Source: Archangium sp. (GTDB lineage: Bacteria; Myxococcota; Myxococcia; Myxococcales; Myxococcaceae). From it: DNA of 7,602 nt. The stretch spans positions 1 through 7,602 of the forward strand of contig JAEUJR010000966.1 of NCBI GenBank assembly GCA_016793585.1. The letters run 5' to 3'. Under the pieces are notes generated by a model that did no database searches, had not been told where the DNA came from, and worked only from the letters and a program-made list of their open reading frames with translations. Within the stretch, counting starts at the first letter, position 1. Every line of letters starts with the position of its first letter. Shown here piece after piece: positions 1 through 5,539 of this stretch. The position numbers were made by a program, and so were the translations under genes.

Positions 1-648
1 GAGATCAAGAAGGCCGACCAGGTGCTCGCGCGCGGCGTGAAGCTCGAGAACGTGTACGCCGAGCTGCAGAAGGAAGCCGGCAAGGCGCCTCCTCCGGCGG
101 CTCCGGGCGCTCCCGAGCCCCAGAAGGTCGTCACCGACATCAACATCAACGGCGCGCCGGTCAACGGCCCGAAGAACGCTCCCGTCACCATCATCGCGTT
201 CTCTGACTTCCAGTGCCCGTTCTGCTCGCGCGTGGTGCCGACGCTTCACGACCTCGAGAAGCAGTACCAGGGCAAGATCAAGGTCGTCTTCAAGCACCAG
301 CCGCTGCCGTTCCACAACAACGCCAAGCCGGCCGCGATGGCCTCGATGGCGGCCAACGAGCAGGGCAAGTTCTGGGAGTACCACGACAAGCTCTTCGCGA
401 ATCAGCAGGCCCTCGATCGCCCGTCGCTCGAGCGCTACGCCGAAGAGCTGAAGCTCGACATGGGCAAGTTCCGCGCGGCGCTCGATTCGAACAAGTTCGA
501 CAAGTACGTCACCGACGACTCGAACGAGGGCATGCGGGTCGGCGCGAACGGCACCCCGACGTTCTTCATCAACGGCCGCCAGGTCGTCGGCGCGCAGCCG
601 ATCGACGCCTTCAAGGCGGTCATCGATGACGAGCTGAAGAAGAAGTAA
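1..648 (+). CDS. DsbA-like thioredoxin-fold oxidoreductase (5' end outside window)
   Basis: The frame is open from base 1, so the N-terminus is missing; 215 residues are visible. Seen: a Pro/Ala-rich linker (about residues 29-40), then one thioredoxin_4/DsbA-like domain with the redox motif FQCPFC (Cys72-Pro-Phe-Cys75). The helical insert usual for DsbA follows, then GTPTFFINGR with the expected cis-proline (Pro186), and the protein ends in KKK. Family knowledge: such proteins make, isomerise or reduce disulfides in the periplasm or at the cell surface. The first visible residues (EIKKADQVLARGV) look like the C-terminal helix of a preceding domain, because this domain also ends IDDELKKK; the full protein may therefore carry tandem thioredoxin domains. 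GTG at 22 is not a credible start because coding continues upstream. A strong terminator follows, so this gene ends its transcription unit. The family is secure; the substrate is unknown. Confidence 0.93.
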   Translation, partial: EIKKADQVLARGVKLENVYAELQKEAGKAPPPAAPGAPEPQKVVTDININGAPVNGPKNAPVTIIAFSDFQCPFCSRVVPTLHDLEKQYQGKIKVVFKHQPLPFHNNAKPAAMASMAANEQGKFWEYHDKLFANQQALDRPSLERYAEELKLDMGKFRAALDSNKFDKYVTDDSNEGMRVGANGTPTFFINGRQVVGAQPIDAFKAVIDDELKKK

Positions 649-673
649 GCGGCCCTCGAGCCGCTTCAGTGAG

Positions 674-714
674 CAGCCGGTGTTCCTTCGCGGAGCACCG
701 GCTGTTTCATTTTC
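674..714 (+). terminator. Rho-independent terminator after the DsbA-like gene
   Basis: A 13-bp stem (674-686 with 692-704, one G-T pair, the rest Watson-Crick) closes a TTCGC loop. The T-rich run TTTCATTTTC follows directly. It starts 25 bases after the stop codon at 648 and separates this unit from the gene at 761. Confidence 0.9.
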
Positions 715-760
715 GGGGCGGGATGACAGGCCACCGCCACGGCGTTACGAAGGGCGCCCG

Positions 761-1273
761 ATGAAGACGGTCGCTGCGCCAGACTCTGCGTGGGAGGCCC
801 GGCTTCGGTGGGGCAGCCGGCGGCTCAACGCCGAGGTGCTCGATGGGCGCGGCCGCACCACCCTGCGCCTGGGTGATGGCCCCGACGACGACGTCGCCAT
901 CGGCTCTGCCGCGAAGGCCCAGCTCACGTGGGTGCCGACGGGCCTCGAGGTGCGCTTCTCGACCGGCGTCGAAGGCGAGGTGTCGTTTCACGGCGACGGC
1001 GCGAAGACGTTCAGCGAGCTGGTGGCCTCGGGCCGCGTGAAGGAGTCAGCCGAGGGGTTTCTGCTCACCCTCGCGCCAGGCGAAGTGCTGACGATGCGCA
1101 TCGGCACCTTGATCGGCGAGGTTCGGCAGGCGCGGGGCCGCTTCCCCCGCCTGCCGCTCGACGCGCAGGCCCTCGTCTTCATCGCGCTCGCGGTCATCGC
1201 CGTCGGCATCATGCTCGCCTCGGTGATGGCGCCCCCAGAGCTGCCGCGCCTGTACTGGATCAAGAAGCGCTGA
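761..1273 (+). CDS. FHA-like domain protein with one C-terminal membrane helix
   Basis: 170 residues. I chose ATG 761 over an upstream in-frame TTG at 680: AAGGGC lies 6 bases before 761, whereas the upstream extension begins inside the terminator hairpin and is Arg/Pro-rich. Residues 12-125 read as a beta-sandwich. LRLGDGPDDDVAIGS (about 35-49) resembles the first strands of FHA domains, but the FHA phosphothreonine-binding Arg and Ser are not evident (Gly-Asp replaces Gly-Arg). A hydrophobic segment at about 136-156 is followed by a short basic tail (WIKKR). This gives a cytosolic domain on a single-pass inner-membrane anchor, although the reverse topology is not excluded. The pattern recalls N-terminal domains of large myxobacterial TonB-like/gliding-machinery proteins, but here it stands alone; that comparison is from memory and weak. 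It lies 62 bases ahead of the lipoprotein cluster and may be cotranscribed with it. Function unknown. Confidence 0.72.
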   Translation: MKTVAAPDSAWEARLRWGSRRLNAEVLDGRGRTTLRLGDGPDDDVAIGSAAKAQLTWVPTGLEVRFSTGVEGEVSFHGDGAKTFSELVASGRVKESAEGFLLTLAPGEVLTMRIGTLIGEVRQARGRFPRLPLDAQALVFIALAVIAVGIMLASVMAPPELPRLYWIKKR

Positions 1274-1335
1274 CGATTGCGCTTTGCCGCAGCCGCCGCG
1301 GGAGCCAGAGTCGACGCCTTCTCGCGGGAGGCTTC

Positions 1336-1794
1336 ATGCATCGACAGCTTCACCTGCTCCTCCTGGGGCTCTCGGCGTGCACCGCCGTGAACTACGCAGC
1401 GCTGCCGAGCCAGCGCGCCCAGGGGCAGATCTTCGTGAGCGCCGAGGGGTTGTCCGAGCCGTACGAGAGCGTCGGCATCGTGCAGGTCACCCGCCGCGGC
1501 GTGCTGCTGTTCGGCTTCGCAGACCCCGCGGGCACCGATCTGGAGGCGGCCGTGAGCGAGGTCGAAGGGCAGATTCGGCGCGCCAACGCCGACGGCCTCA
1601 TCAACATGAAGGTGCAGCAGACGAACTACACGACGGCCGCGAAGATCGTCGGCGCCATCTTCTTCTTCGCGCCGCTGCCCTCCGAGGTCACCATCACCGG
1701 AGAGCTCGTGCGCGTTCGCCGCGCGCCGCAGGGCATGCCGCCGTCGTTGCCCGGAGCGCCAGCGCCCACCGGCACCACGGGAGGTCCCCTGTGA
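1336..1794 (+). CDS. Small lipoprotein, first of three paralogs
   Basis: 152 residues. ATG 1336 is preceded by GGGAGG with a short spacer. A signal peptide of 14 residues ends in a clear lipobox, LSAC, with Cys15 as the lipidated residue, and Thr at +2 favours outer-membrane sorting. The core (about 28-128) has three blocks shared with the next two genes: VGIVQV (46-51), a helix ending NADGLINMKV (84-93), and the strand VTITGELV (118-125). A hydrophobic stretch IVGAIFFFAPLPSEV (104-118) precedes the last strand. A Pro/Gly-rich tail follows (131-152). The helix-strand arrangement loosely recalls the YbjQ family (PF01906), but that is inference. It is closest to the protein at 2235. Its stop overlaps the next start by 4 bases, so the two are translationally coupled. 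Function unknown; outer-membrane or periplasmic location is likely. Confidence 0.85.
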   Translation: MHRQLHLLLLGLSACTAVNYAALPSQRAQGQIFVSAEGLSEPYESVGIVQVTRRGVLLFGFADPAGTDLEAAVSEVEGQIRRANADGLINMKVQQTNYTTAAKIVGAIFFFAPLPSEVTITGELVRVRRAPQGMPPSLPGAPAPTGTTGGPL

Positions 1795-2228
1795 ATCGGC
1801 TCACGCTCATCGTCGTAGCCCTGCTCGTGCTGCCCGCCTGCAACGCCGTCGTGCGGGGCGCGCGGCTGTCGAGCATTCCGCAGAGCGACAACACGCTGTT
1901 CCTCTCGACCGGCGGCGCGCCGCGAAAGTTCCGCACGGTGGGCTTCGTGCAGATTCGCGGCTACGGCCAGGAGTGGGGCGGCTACGGCGACATCGGCGAC
2001 GCCCAGCTCGACGGCACCATTCACAACGCGCTCGCGAAAGAGGCAGCGCGTATGGGCGGCCAGGGCGTCATCAACATCGAGTTCCTCGACGAGAACCCGT
2101 CGACCGACGTCGAGAAGGCCCAGCGCGCGTACAACACCGTCACCTCGGTGCTCTCGGGCGGCGGCCGCATCGAGACCAAAGAGCGCTACGTCACCGTCAC
2201 CGGCGAAGTCATCGTCTTCACGGAGTAA
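1791..2228 (+). CDS. Small lipoprotein, second and most divergent paralog
   Basis: 145 residues starting at GTG 1791, inside the GTGA overlap with the preceding stop. GGGAGG sits 6 bases upstream, which fixes the start. The signal peptide (MNRLTLIVVALLVLPAC) ends in lipobox LPAC with Cys17; Asn at +2 suggests outer-membrane retention. Shared blocks are VGFVQI (50-55), ALAKEAARMGGQGVINIEF (80-98) and VTVTGEVIVF (134-143). The middle block is the one most like YbjQ-type proteins (helix, then GG-x-GVI, then strand). It lacks the IFFxxPLPSEV hydrophobic segment of its neighbours and has a polar Gly-rich stretch instead (SVLSGGGRIETK, 119-130), plus an aromatic Gly insert (GYGQEWGGYGDIGD, 57-70). 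It is therefore a diverged copy, perhaps with a distinct role. Function unknown. Confidence 0.85.
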   Translation: MNRLTLIVVALLVLPACNAVVRGARLSSIPQSDNTLFLSTGGAPRKFRTVGFVQIRGYGQEWGGYGDIGDAQLDGTIHNALAKEAARMGGQGVINIEFLDENPSTDVEKAQRAYNTVTSVLSGGGRIETKERYVTVTGEVIVFTE

Positions 2229-2234
2229 CCACCC

Positions 2235-2639
2235 ATGCGATCCCTTCTCCTCTGCTTCGCCGTCGTCACTGCCTCGAGCTGCACGGTGGTGAACTCCATC
2301 GCCCTTCCCTCGGTGCCCGGCGCGCCCGGGCAGGAGATCTTCGTGACGGCCGGTGACATCTCGGCGCCCCACGACGTGCTCGGCATGGTGCAGGTGCACC
2401 GCGCGGGCGTGCTGCTCTTCGGCAACATCGACGTCATCGGCACCGATCTCGAGGCTGGCTTCCGCGAGACGCTCATTCCCGAGGTGAAGAAGCTCGGCGG
2501 TGATGGCGTGGTGCGCGTGCGGTACCACATGACGCAGTACACCCCGTGGGCGCGCGTGATCGGCGCCATCTTCTTCATCTTCCCGCTGCCGTCCGAGGTG
2601 ACCATCACCGGGCAGGTCGTGAAGCTGAAGGCCGGCTGA
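2235..2639 (+). CDS. Small lipoprotein, third paralog (close to the first)
   Basis: 134 residues. ATG 2235 lies 6 bases after the previous stop, with GGAG 9 bases upstream overlapping that stop. The signal peptide ends in ASSC (Cys16), a weaker lipobox than its neighbours because Ala replaces Leu at -3. The mature start TVVNSIALPS matches TAVNYAALPS of the first paralog, which supports lipidation at the same Cys. Blocks shared with the first paralog are GVLLFG, GTDLEA and VIGAIFF-x-x-PLPSEVTITG (108-126). It also has the family block VKKLGGDGVVRVRY (84-97). It lacks the Pro/Gly tail of the first copy and ends in KLKAG. The gene is last in the tightly packed trio, though the next gene begins only 10 bases on. 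Function unknown. Confidence 0.85.
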   Translation: MRSLLLCFAVVTASSCTVVNSIALPSVPGAPGQEIFVTAGDISAPHDVLGMVQVHRAGVLLFGNIDVIGTDLEAGFRETLIPEVKKLGGDGVVRVRYHMTQYTPWARVIGAIFFIFPLPSEVTITGQVVKLKAG

Positions 2640-2649
2640 ACCTGGCGTC

Positions 2650-3498
2650 GTGAAGCTGACGTATTGCTCGATCAGCTGTGCCCCACACCTCGCGGGCACG
2701 AGCTGGCTGTTGCTCGACTCGGAGCCGTTCGACGAGTGGGTCGACGAGCTCGAGGCCTCGAACGTCGATGGCCGGCACGGAGCACCTCGGCGGGTGACGG
2801 CGAAGGCAGAGCTCGAGGGCGCCGACCGCGACTCCGGCCGCGACGAGATTCGGCGGAGCACCGAGCAGAGACGGCCGCTGCCCTGGGAGAGCGCGCCGCA
2901 GGGCGCCGTCGTCGTGCCGACGGCCTTCGTGGCTGCGCTGGAGGCCGAGGGGGCTCGGTTTCGCGCAGTGCCACTCGAGATCGTTCACGGCGCGGCGGGT
3001 CGAACGTGGACCGAGCACTGGCTCGTCTTCTTCCCAGAGCGACGACCGCTGCGGCTGCTGAAGGACGACTCCATTCCCGTGCTGCGCCCGGGGCCCAACG
3101 ACGACCTGATGAGCACGCTCTATTCGCCGCGAGTGGTGCAGCGGCTCGAGGCCCTCGCGTTGCCGCACGTCTCGTTCCACCGCCACGAACTCGAGGCCTG
3201 TGAGTCGGTGCCGCTCCCGGGGGGCGACGAGGGAGACCAGCAGCTGCGCCTGTCGGCTGCGGCGGCGTTCCTCGCGAAGAAGCCGCGCGCCCAGATCGGG
3301 AGCGCCTATGGCACCGACTGGCTGCTCGAGTTGCTGCTGGTGAAACACTCCGACGTGACCGAAGCGCGGCTGGTGCAGGCGCTCTCGGCGCCAGAGAGTG
3401 ACCTCTTCGTGAAGCTCGAGAACGGCTCGCTCGACGGGGTCGGTGTTCGTGCGGGCACTCGCACGGCCGGGCTGATCGAAAAGCGCAGCCGCAAGTAG
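2650..3498 (+). CDS. Hypothetical cytosolic protein
   Basis: 282 residues; not confidently recognised. GTG 2650 is the first in-frame start after the upstream stop. It has no good Shine-Dalgarno, so translational coupling or a start at a later TTG is possible. There is no signal peptide or membrane helix; the first 20 residues hold two Cys (6 and 10). A charged, low-complexity stretch (about 50-76) separates a short N-terminal region from a core in which GAVVVPTAFVAALEAEG (85-101) is followed by FRAVPLEIV and EHWLVFFPERRPLRLL. That layout faintly resembles the Imm11/DUF1629 proteins common in myxobacteria, but I would not assign it. The C-terminal part (200-282) is mostly helical, with acidic and basic residues mixed. 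Codon use matches the neighbours and third positions are GC-rich, which favours this strand over the long antisense frames. It may be cotranscribed with the lipoproteins. Confidence 0.72.
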   Translation: MKLTYCSISCAPHLAGTSWLLLDSEPFDEWVDELEASNVDGRHGAPRRVTAKAELEGADRDSGRDEIRRSTEQRRPLPWESAPQGAVVVPTAFVAALEAEGARFRAVPLEIVHGAAGRTWTEHWLVFFPERRPLRLLKDDSIPVLRPGPNDDLMSTLYSPRVVQRLEALALPHVSFHRHELEACESVPLPGGDEGDQQLRLSAAAAFLAKKPRAQIGSAYGTDWLLELLLVKHSDVTEARLVQALSAPESDLFVKLENGSLDGVGVRAGTRTAGLIEKRSRK

Positions 3499-3540
3499 TG
3501 GCTGCACGAAAACTGCACACGCTGACGCGATGCTGAGCCG

Positions 3541-4275
3541 ATGAAGCGCGTCGTCATCGCCGTGCTCGGGATGCTGGTGCTGGCCCTCTGGGCGCCGCGG
3601 CTGTGGCGGCTCGGGTTTCACGCCCCGAACGTCGGAGCCCTCATCGACTTCGAAGGCGCGCGCTACCACGTCGTCGAGGCGCCACTGCAGACCACGACCG
3701 TGCGCATTCGACGAACCGAGGGCGGCACGCGGCTGACAGGCAGCGGGATCGCGCGAATGAACGCCGGCATCTTCGAGCCCGACCTCACGCCAACAGGGCT
3801 GCTCATCTCGGGCGGTCGCGAGCTTCACGCGATCAACCTGCGGAGCGGCGCGGGCAACTTCTTCTTGAAGCCGAACGGGGTCTTCTTCGTCACGGCAACC
3901 GGCGCGCACGTCGTCGAGAGCACCGAGTTCAGTGCCGACGGCGTGCTCGAGGCCACGCAGTCGGGCCCGCTGCTGCTGCTCGCTGGCGTCGTGCAGCCGT
4001 CGTTCAAACGCGGCTCGAGCCACCGCGCGATTCGGAATGGCGTGGGCGTGCGCCGCGATGGAACCGTCGTGCTCGCCATCTCTCGCGACGAGGTCTCACT
4101 CTTCGACTTCGCGGTGTTCTTCCGTGACGGGCTCGGCTGTGGCGACGCGCTCTATCTCGACGGCGTCATCTCGGGCCTGGCCGTGGAGGGCAGCGACGTC
4201 GACGAAGACACGGGGCCTTTCGCGGCCGCCATCGTCGTCGAGCAGAAAACCAACGCACCACCTCGACCGCCATGA
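3541..4275 (+). CDS. Membrane-anchored phosphodiester glycosidase family protein (NAGPA/YigE-like)
   Basis: 244 residues. ATG 3541 gives an N-terminal hydrophobic segment (about 4-18) flanked by Lys-Arg and Arg, a signal anchor or uncleaved signal, so the domain is probably periplasmic. The rest matches the NAGPA/DUF2233 family (PF09992). Visible family blocks are MNAGIF (73-78), FFLKPNGVFF (107-116), ATQSGPLLL (138-146), RNGVGVRRDG (165-174), and FRDGLGCGDALYLDG (194-208) followed by SG. Known members hydrolyse glycosyl phosphodiesters, for example GlcNAc-1-phosphodiester linkages; bacterial relatives are thought to act on cell-envelope or exopolysaccharide material. All core blocks are present and length is normal, so it should be active. 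It lies 42 bases after the preceding stop, with no clear Shine-Dalgarno. The natural substrate cannot be read from the sequence. Confidence 0.88.
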   Translation: MKRVVIAVLGMLVLALWAPRLWRLGFHAPNVGALIDFEGARYHVVEAPLQTTTVRIRRTEGGTRLTGSGIARMNAGIFEPDLTPTGLLISGGRELHAINLRSGAGNFFLKPNGVFFVTATGAHVVESTEFSADGVLEATQSGPLLLLAGVVQPSFKRGSSHRAIRNGVGVRRDGTVVLAISRDEVSLFDFAVFFRDGLGCGDALYLDGVISGLAVEGSDVDEDTGPFAAAIVVEQKTNAPPRPP

Positions 4276-4284
4276 CCTCGAGTC

Positions 4285-4303
4285 GGCACGGGTCGCCCGT
4301 GCC
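4285..4303. other. Hairpin just after the glycosidase stop codon
   Basis: A perfect 8-bp inverted repeat, GGCACGGG and CCCGTGCC with a TCG loop, begins 9 bases after the stop at 4275. No T-run follows on either strand, so it may protect the 3' end of the mRNA or act as a poor terminator. Confidence 0.5.
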
Positions 4304-4463
4304 CTTGACCTGAGAGTCACCTCACCGAGGCCAACCGCGCGAGGCCCCGGCCGCACCTCCGAAGCACCAAAGCTCTCGGAGGCGTTGCTGTGGCCGCTCG
4401 ATATTGGCGCGCGCGCAGAGACCGTCACGCGCTGGTTCTGTCGCCCGCCAGACAGCATCGCCA

Positions 4464-4492
4464 CGCCGCTTCACGAAGCGGCGGTCTTCTTC
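4464..4492 (+). terminator. Possible terminator for the + strand unit, overlapping the transporter stop codon
   Basis: An 8-bp stem, CGCCGCTT (4464-4471) with AAGCGGCG (4476-4483) and a 4-base loop, is followed in + orientation by GTCTTCTTC. It sits at the convergent end of the two gene sets and includes the last codon and stop of the - strand transporter. The T content is modest, and the - strand side has no T-run. Confidence 0.35.
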
Positions 4493-5493
4493 TGCTTCGC
4501 TTCGATCATCGGCGCGATGCTCAGCACCAGAATCGCGAGCACCACGATCGCCGCCCCGATGCCTTCATGCAGATCGAGTGGCTTTCCGAGCCCCAGCGCG
4601 AACATCGAGAGCGTCGCGAGCACTCCGGCCAGCACACTCGAGGCGCGGTTCACGGGCACCGAGAACGAGTTCTCCGACTTGTCGAGCAGCACCAGCGCTC
4701 CGAAGATGCCCGTGCCCTGCGAGAGCACGCCGATGAGCACGGCCCAGCCGACCTGGGGCGTGAACGGAAACTCGACGAAGCCCCGGCGGAACTCCTCGAG
4801 GCCTCCGGCGCCGATGAGCCCCAGGGCCGCCAGCGCCAACAGCGCAGCAGGCGTCGAGACGAACTGCTCCTCGACGAAGTAGCGCTTGGTGACGTCGGGC
4901 GAGTCGCTCTTCGCGAGCCGGCTCATGAAGCGCAGCCGCACGAAGTACGCGCTCAGGTAGAGCGCCACGTTCAGAATGGCCAGGCCCGAGAACTTCAGCT
5001 CGGCGCGGCCCAGCGTCGCGACGGCGAGCGAGGCCATCGTCAACGCGAGCGCCACCCACGAATACCACCGCACCTTGCGACCCGAGAGCGCGTCGACGAG
5101 CGGCGCCATCAAGAGCACCCCGCCCCGCATCAGCAGCATCATGAAGACGATCGAGACGCCTTCGATCGTGTACGCGAGCGTGGTGGTGGTGAGAATCGTC
5201 GCGCCACACAACCCCGACAGCGCAGTCCACCGCGTGGGCGCCGGCACCTCGAGCGAGCCCACCTTCTTGCGGGTCGCGACCTTCCACCAGCCGGTGGCGA
5301 AGACGAAGAGCAGCATCGCGATGAAGCTGGCCGTGGTGGAGACGGGGAGAATTCGATTGCCGGGAACCTTGTCGCCGAGCTGCCCGTCGCTGAGGGCCTT
5401 CGTCAGGGCGCTGTAGGGCGCGTACGCGGCGAAGTAGCCGAACGCCCAGATCCAGATGCTCGGCCCTGCTTTGGGCCGCTCCCCATTGCTCAC
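4471..5493 (-). CDS. Ten-helix DMT/EamA-type membrane transporter
   Basis: 340 residues from GTG 5493. A longer reading to 5595 would run into the preceding gene and adds an unconvincing Cys/Ser-rich leader, so I reject it. Ten hydrophobic segments fall at about residues 13-31, 51-69, 90-109, 113-136, 143-161, 168-187, 211-231, 247-270, 282-302 and 309-329. This is the 5+5 layout of the drug/metabolite transporter superfamily. Helices 3-5 show the usual EamA spacing: a small-residue helix (GATILTTTTLAYT), a closely following helix with a mid-membrane Arg (MMLLMRGGVLLMAP), then a tryptophan-led helix. The short basic C-terminus (EAKQKK) is probably cytosolic. Substrate is unknown; DMT members export or import amino acids, nucleotide sugars or small metabolites. 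A palindrome lies 25 bp upstream of the start and a terminator-like hairpin precedes that, so expression may be independent of tkt. Confidence 0.8.
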   Translation of the reverse strand: MSNGERPKAGPSIWIWAFGYFAAYAPYSALTKALSDGQLGDKVPGNRILPVSTTASFIAMLLFVFATGWWKVATRKKVGSLEVPAPTRWTALSGLCGATILTTTTLAYTIEGVSIVFMMLLMRGGVLLMAPLVDALSGRKVRWYSWVALALTMASLAVATLGRAELKFSGLAILNVALYLSAYFVRLRFMSRLAKSDSPDVTKRYFVEEQFVSTPAALLALAALGLIGAGGLEEFRRGFVEFPFTPQVGWAVLIGVLSQGTGIFGALVLLDKSENSFSVPVNRASSVLAGVLATLSMFALGLGKPLDLHEGIGAAIVVLAILVLSIAPMIEAKQKKTAAS

Positions 5494-5517
5494 CTGCGCA
5501 GCATGACCCCTTGTGAC

Positions 5518-5534
5518 GTTCCTGTCACAGGAAC
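5518..5534. promoter_or_regulatory. 17-bp palindrome upstream of the transporter (possible operator)
   Basis: GTTCCTGT and ACAGGAAC form perfect 8-base arms around a single C. The site lies in the 46-bp gap between the PP2C-like stop (5540) and the transporter start (5493). A second, overlapping inverted repeat is present: GTGAC at 5513-5517 and GTCAC at 5524-5528. The one-base centre suits a protein-binding dyad better than an RNA hairpin, and no T-run follows in the - direction. I cannot name the regulator or see a convincing -10/-35 pair. Confidence 0.5.
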
Positions 5535-5539
5535 ATCCG

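Noticed and set aside
928..1335. Upstream extension of the first lipoprotein frame.
   Set aside because: It runs out of frame through the FHA-like gene and yields Arg-rich sequence; ATG 1336 has a strong ribosome site and begins a lipoprotein signal peptide.
1626..2861. A 411-codon open frame on the - strand across the lipoprotein genes.
   Set aside because: Its product is low-complexity (Arg, His, Ala, Asp-rich) with no domain, and it opposes three genes with signal peptides, ribosome sites and mutual homology. It is an effect of high GC.
2605..4023. A 472-codon open frame on the - strand opposite the hypothetical and glycosidase genes.
   Set aside because: The + strand carries clear NAGPA-family motifs; the antisense product is Arg/His-rich with no recognisable domain.
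4096..4464. A 122-codon open frame on the - strand covering the convergent gap and the end of the glycosidase gene.
   Set aside because: Over half overlaps a well-supported gene; the product is Arg-rich with no domain and no ribosome-binding site that stands out.
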